NCBI RefSeq assembly: GCF_001741865.1
Contig: NZ_CP017147.1
Location: 4,579,001-4,643,000, forward strand
Origin: Bosea vaviloviae
GTDB taxonomy: Bacteria; Pseudomonadota; Alphaproteobacteria; Rhizobiales; Beijerinckiaceae
Length of the DNA: 64,000 bases
Direction of reading: 5' to 3'
Made by a program: the position numbers and the translations under genes
The notes under the pieces: generated by a model
What the model was told of the DNA's origin: nothing
Seen by the model: the letters and a program-made list of their open reading frames with translations, nothing else
Database searches by the model: none
In this document: piece after piece, positions 60,887 to 64,000 of the stretch
How the letters are laid out: each line of letters starts with the position of its first letter
How positions within the stretch are numbered: position 1 is the first letter of the stretch

Positions 60887-61246
60887 TCACGCCCGGCGCG
60901 GCGACACGCGCTTCACTGCGACCCGGCGCGCCGCCGCCAGCGCCGATCGCGCCCAGATGACGAGCTCGTCTGGCTCATCCAGCAATCGCTCAGGCGCACG
61001 CCAGAAGGAGAGGTCAATGACCTGCCCCTGCTTCTCATAGCTCAGCGGCGGAAAGGCTTCGGCTTCCTTGAACTCCGCCCGGTTGTGATCGTCGACCCGG
61101 AAATAGAGCGTGTCCTCCGCCACCACCGCGAACATCACCTGGTCGCAGAACAGGCCGGTCTTGCCGAACATGCGCCGCAGCGTGACGCGGCCGAGCGGCG
61201 CAAGCTGCTCGCGCAGGAATTCGGCAAAGCCTTGGCTGGCGACCAT
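60887..61246 (-). CDS. TfoX N-terminal domain protein
   Basis: A 119-residue soluble protein. LREQLAPLGRVTLRRMFGKTGLFCDQVMFAVVAEDTLYFRVDD (residues 11-53) and the EAFPPLSYEKQGQVIDLSFW... block match the TfoX_N (Sxy-like) domain. In gammaproteobacteria full TfoX proteins control competence; single-domain alphaproteobacterial forms are of unknown role. The C-terminus is basic. Monocistronic, with 189 bases of apparent promoter-only spacer before the MFS gene. Confidence 0.85.
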   Translation of the reverse strand: MVASQGFAEFLREQLAPLGRVTLRRMFGKTGLFCDQVMFAVVAEDTLYFRVDDHNRAEFKEAEAFPPLSYEKQGQVIDLSFWRAPERLLDEPDELVIWARSALAAARRVAVKRVSPRRA

Positions 61247-61456
61247 CGTCAGTCCTTAAATCCCGGCCCGGTGAGGTCCATTCAAGGAGACCCGTCAGGG
61301 GCGCAAGGCCGTAGCGTTCCTTCATCATGCCATCATTGGAAGGGGGGCGCTGCCAACGAAGAGAGTGCTGGCCCCCTGAGCCCCATCCATGAGAGGCCGA
61401 CTTGAAAGAAATCCAGCGAGATCAAAGGCCCGCAATCGCTCGCCATCACCCGCGCC
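61247..61456. other. Intergenic region upstream of the TfoX-N gene
   Basis: About 210 bases with no gene I can support. It contains the TfoX-N promoter and then runs into an interspersed repeat. Confidence 0.35.
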
Positions 61457-61562
61457 GTCATTCCGGACAAGCCGCGCTAGCGGCGCCGATCCGGAATCCA
61501 TCGGAGGGCTCCGGAGTTCTACGATGGATTCCGGATCTCCGCTTCGCTGCGTCCGGAATGAC
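61457..61562. repeat. Second interspersed repeat family, copy 2
   Basis: 106 bases with exact terminal inverted repeats GTCATTCCGGA (61457-61467) and TCCGGAATGAC (61552-61562). Inner blocks GACAAGCCGCG, AGCGGCGCC, GATCCGGAATCCAT match the reverse complement of the 54341 end of copy 1. Palindromic structure suggests a MITE-like or REP-like element. Confidence 0.8.
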
Positions 61563-61619
61563 GGAGCGGAGGCGTTCAAGACAGAGCCTTGAAATCACTC
61601 GTTGATGTCCGCGGGGCTC

Positions 61620-62411
61620 TCAGCCCGAAACAAAGCGCGGCGGCCGCTTCTCGACGAAGGCGGCCTTGCCCTCGATGGCGTCGTCGGAGAGGCCGAGCGG
61701 CACGGTGATCTCCTCCTCCAGCAGAAGCCCGGCCTGATAGCCGTTGCGCAGCCCGGCAGAGACGCTGCGCCTGGAGGCCGCGACAGCCTTGGGCGACTGG
61801 CTGGCGATCAGCCCCGCGACCGCGAGCGCCCGGGCTTCGAGCTCATCATCCCCGACGAGTTCCTCGACCAGCCCGATCCGGTAGGCCTCCTCCGCCCCGA
61901 TCGTCTGCCCCGTCAGCATCAGGCGCAGCGCCTGGCCACGCCCGATCAGCATCGGCAGACGCTGCGTCCCCGTCGCGGTCGCCATCGCCCCGAGCTTGAC
62001 CTCGGGAACGCCGAAGCTCGCGCTGCGGCCGGCGATGCGAAAATCGCAGGCCAGCGCCAGGACCATGCCGCCACCCAGCGTATGCCCGTTGCAGGCGGCG
62101 ATCACCGGCACCGGGCCGCGCTCGATGGTCTCGTTCAGCTTCGTCTCCACCAGCCGCGCCTCTTCTATCCAGGCGGCCGTGGCCTCGAATTCGCGGATAT
62201 TGGAGCCGACGGAGAAGGCCTGCCCGCTGCCGATCAATACGACGCAGCGGGCGCCGTGATCACGCTGCACGCTCTCGAGAAAGGCGGTCAACGCCTGCCG
62301 CGCCGCGATGGTGAACACGCCGAGCGGCTTGGCGATGATGCGGATCAGCACGACGCCGGGCGCGGCCAGCACCGCCTCGAAAACGTCGTTCTTCAGGAGG
62401 CTGTCAGTCAT
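61620..62411 (-). CDS. Enoyl-CoA hydratase/isomerase family protein
   Basis: A 263-residue crotonase-fold enzyme. VVLIGSGQAFSVGSNIREF (near residue 57) and AACNGHTLGGGMVLALACDFRIAG (near 106) form the two oxyanion-hole segments; FGVPEVKLGAMATATGTQRLPMLIGRGQALRLMLTG (near 135-170) is the catalytic region. GVPEVKLG usually has Glu at the second acid; here the Glu of PEVKLG is kept. The start at 62411 is ten bases after the CoA-transferase stop. The pair suggests activation of an acid by CoA transfer followed by hydration. Confidence 0.86.
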   Translation of the reverse strand: MTDSLLKNDVFEAVLAAPGVVLIRIIAKPLGVFTIAARQALTAFLESVQRDHGARCVVLIGSGQAFSVGSNIREFEATAAWIEEARLVETKLNETIERGPVPVIAACNGHTLGGGMVLALACDFRIAGRSASFGVPEVKLGAMATATGTQRLPMLIGRGQALRLMLTGQTIGAEEAYRIGLVEELVGDDELEARALAVAGLIASQSPKAVAASRRSVSAGLRNGYQAGLLLEEEITVPLGLSDDAIEGKAAFVEKRPPRFVSG

Positions 62412-62421
62412 CGTTCGCCCC

Positions 62422-64000
62422 TCACGCAGCCTGCAGGCCGGCACGGATCGCCGGGGCCGGCTTGCGCGCCAGGCTGAGGCCGATCGGCTCCGGCCGGAAC
62501 AATCGCGCATCCATCAGCTTGAGATCGCTCGCCACCTGCAGCGGCGTGCCCGCCCGGGCGAGGATGTCCCGTTCGAGATCGACGCCCGGCGCGACCTCCA
62601 CCACGGTCAAGCCCTCGCGGCGCAGCTTGAGAACGCAGCGCTCGGTGACATAGGTGATGTCCTGCCCCCGTTCGACGGCGTTGCGGCCGCTGAAGGTGAC
62701 ATGGCCGACCTCCGGCACAAATTTGGAAATCTTGCCGTCCTGCCGGATGCGCAAACCGCCATCCTCGGCCGCCACCTGCAAGCCGCCGGCGGTGAAATAG
62801 CCGCTGAAGACGATCTTGCGCGCCCGCGTCGTAATGTCGACGAAGCCGCCGCAACCGGCGGTGAGATAGGGCCGCGACGGCAATCGCGACACGTTCACGC
62901 TGCCGAAGGCGTCAACCTCGAGGAAGGAGAGCAGCGAGCAGTCGAAGCCGCCGCCCTGAAAATAGGTGAATTGCTGCGGGGTCGGGAAGATCGCCTGCGC
63001 ATTGGCGGCACAGCCGAAGGCGAAGCCGGTCAAGGGAATACCGCCGACGGCGCCCTGCTCGATCACCCAGGTCACCGCCTCGGCCTGGCCCTCCTCGATC
63101 AGGATCTGCGGCACCAGCGCCGAGATCCCGAAGCCGAGATTGACCGCCCCGTCATCCATCAGCTCCATCGCGGCGCGGCGCGCGATCACCTTGTCGACGC
63201 TGAAGGGCTCAGGCTTGAAGCTGCTGATCGGGCGGCGGACTTCGCCGCTGATCGCGGGATCGTAGAGGATCTCGGTTGCCTGGACCTGGTCGGGATCGAC
63301 GACGACGTAATCGACCAATGTCGACGGGATATGGACCTTGTGGGCGGGAATCGTCCCTGCAGCCGTCGTTCGCTTCACCTGGCAGATGACGATCCCGCCC
63401 GAATTGCGGGCGGCGAGCGCGAGGTCGACCATGCCGAGCACCGCCCCCTCCTGCTCCATCGAGATGTTGCCGCGCTCATCGGCCGTCGTCCCGCGAATGA
63501 TCGCGACCTGTGGGAAATGATTGGGGAAATGCAGCCAGGTTTCGCCGGCGAACTCGACGACCTGCACCACCTCGCCGCGTCGCGCCGCAGCTGCGTTCAT
63601 CTTGCCGCCATCGAGGCGCGGATCGACGAAGGTGTCGAGGCCGACCTTGGTCAGCACGCCCGGGCGCTTAGCCGCCGCGTCGCGGGCCATGTCGTACATC
63701 ACGCCCGACGGCAAATTATAGGCCGCGACCTCGTCGCGCTCGATCATCTCCCAGATCGCCGGCGACGGCAGCGAGGACGGCCCGCTCGGAAAGGAGCCGG
63801 CGAGGATGGTGTCGAGCAGGCCCTTGCGCGCGAGATGGTCGATGCCCTTGACGCCATACATGTCGCCGGCCGCGATCGGCGAGAACACCGTCAAATTCCG
63901 CGGATGCCCCTCCCCGGCGAAGCGTTCGCCGACCGCCTTCAGCATGTGGTCGGGGCAGTTGAGTCCGGCCGACGAGCCGATCGCCAGCACCGCCCCGTCG
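62422..64000 (-). CDS. Class I acyl-CoA transferase, propionate/acetoacetate CoA-transferase-like (5' end off window)
   Basis: At least 525 residues of a fused alpha-beta family I CoA-transferase (YdiF/Pct type). The frame is open to the window edge, and IGSSAGLNCPDHMLKAVGERF is an internal segment, so the N-terminus is missing. VTWVIEQGAVGGIPLTG holds the catalytic Glu (codon at 63058-63060) that forms the CoA thioester. MELMDDGAVNLGFGISALVPQIL (near 63150) opens the beta half and GGCGGFVDITTRARKIVF-like GCGGFVDITTRARKIVFSG follows. It moves CoA between short acyl groups; substrate unknown. Confidence 0.85.
   Translation of the reverse strand, partial: DGAVLAIGSSAGLNCPDHMLKAVGERFAGEGHPRNLTVFSPIAAGDMYGVKGIDHLARKGLLDTILAGSFPSGPSSLPSPAIWEMIERDEVAAYNLPSGVMYDMARDAAAKRPGVLTKVGLDTFVDPRLDGGKMNAAAARRGEVVQVVEFAGETWLHFPNHFPQVAIIRGTTADERGNISMEQEGAVLGMVDLALAARNSGGIVICQVKRTTAAGTIPAHKVHIPSTLVDYVVVDPDQVQATEILYDPAISGEVRRPISSFKPEPFSVDKVIARRAAMELMDDGAVNLGFGISALVPQILIEEGQAEAVTWVIEQGAVGGIPLTGFAFGCAANAQAIFPTPQQFTYFQGGGFDCSLLSFLEVDAFGSVNVSRLPSRPYLTAGCGGFVDITTRARKIVFSGYFTAGGLQVAAEDGGLRIRQDGKISKFVPEVGHVTFSGRNAVERGQDITYVTERCVLKLRREGLTVVEVAPGVDLERDILARAGTPLQVASDLKLMDARLFRPEPIGLSLARKPAPAIRAGLQAA

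Overview
The window is GC-rich (roughly two thirds G+C by eye), densely coded DNA with long operons, four-base ATGA overlaps and many solute ABC transporters. This fits a metabolically versatile alphaproteobacterium of the Hyphomicrobiales (Bosea, Methylobacterium or Rhizobium-like). Assignment to Bosea or a near relative is inference from gene style and from the TAGAGC-type interspersed repeats; there is no rRNA or marker gene to settle it. I found no tRNA, rRNA, CRISPR array or prophage.

Layout. 1-3.3 kb: end of a PotC-type permease gene, an acyl-CoA ligase and a Rossmann-fold protein, all on the plus strand. 3.3-9.9 kb: NDH-2, a DUF2171 protein, a fused PabB-PabC, an isolated cobF, two small orphans and a DUF1345 membrane protein. 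10-13 kb: a GMC oxidoreductase and an M20 peptidase, convergent over a shared hairpin. 13.3-22.7 kb: an IclR regulator followed by hyuA-hyuB-like genes, a complete Liv-type ABC transporter (K-F-M-G-H order) and a cupin. 22.8-24.3 kb: an Rrf2 regulator, a flavin reductase and a TetR-like gene fragment.

24.3-34.2 kb: a leftward eight-gene sugar operon (SBP, two permeases, ATPase, then two sugar-phosphate-isomerase-fold proteins alternating with two Gfo/Idh/MocA dehydrogenases). It is divergent from a LacI regulator, with a perfect 14-bp palindrome between them. 34.2-35.2 kb: a relic IS5-family element whose transposase interior is replaced by a secreted histidine-phosphatase gene, a candidate mobile insertion cassette.

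35.4-47.3 kb: a divergent FadR/GntR regulator and an eleven-gene run for a four-carbon acid sugar or related lactone: HpaI aldolase, DUF1537 kinase, PdxA2, iron alcohol dehydrogenase, an Asp-box protein, a taurine-type ABC transporter with two paralogous Tat-type binding proteins, a lactonase-like amidohydrolase and an SDR. 47.4-52.6 kb: a TetR regulator and an electrophile or carbonyl detoxification set (SDR, Old Yellow Enzyme, DUF2147, quinone-reductase-like MDR, alpha/beta hydrolase). 52.8-54.1 kb: an MFS transporter, then two repeats.

54.5-59.3 kb: an opine/amino-acid operon: two polar amino-acid permeases, ATPase, XRE-cupin regulator, octopine/nopaline-dehydrogenase-family enzyme and binding protein. 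Matching palindromes stand before both transcription blocks. 59.5-64 kb: a fosmidomycin-resistance-like MFS pump, a TfoX-N protein, an enoyl-CoA hydratase and a class I CoA-transferase that runs off the right edge.

The recurring plan is a local regulator, an ABC importer and a short catabolic pathway under one control. Most interesting are the IS-derived cassette, the XRE/opine operon with paired operators, the C4 acid-sugar operon with duplicated binding proteins, and the repeat family that forms the stop codons of flanking genes.
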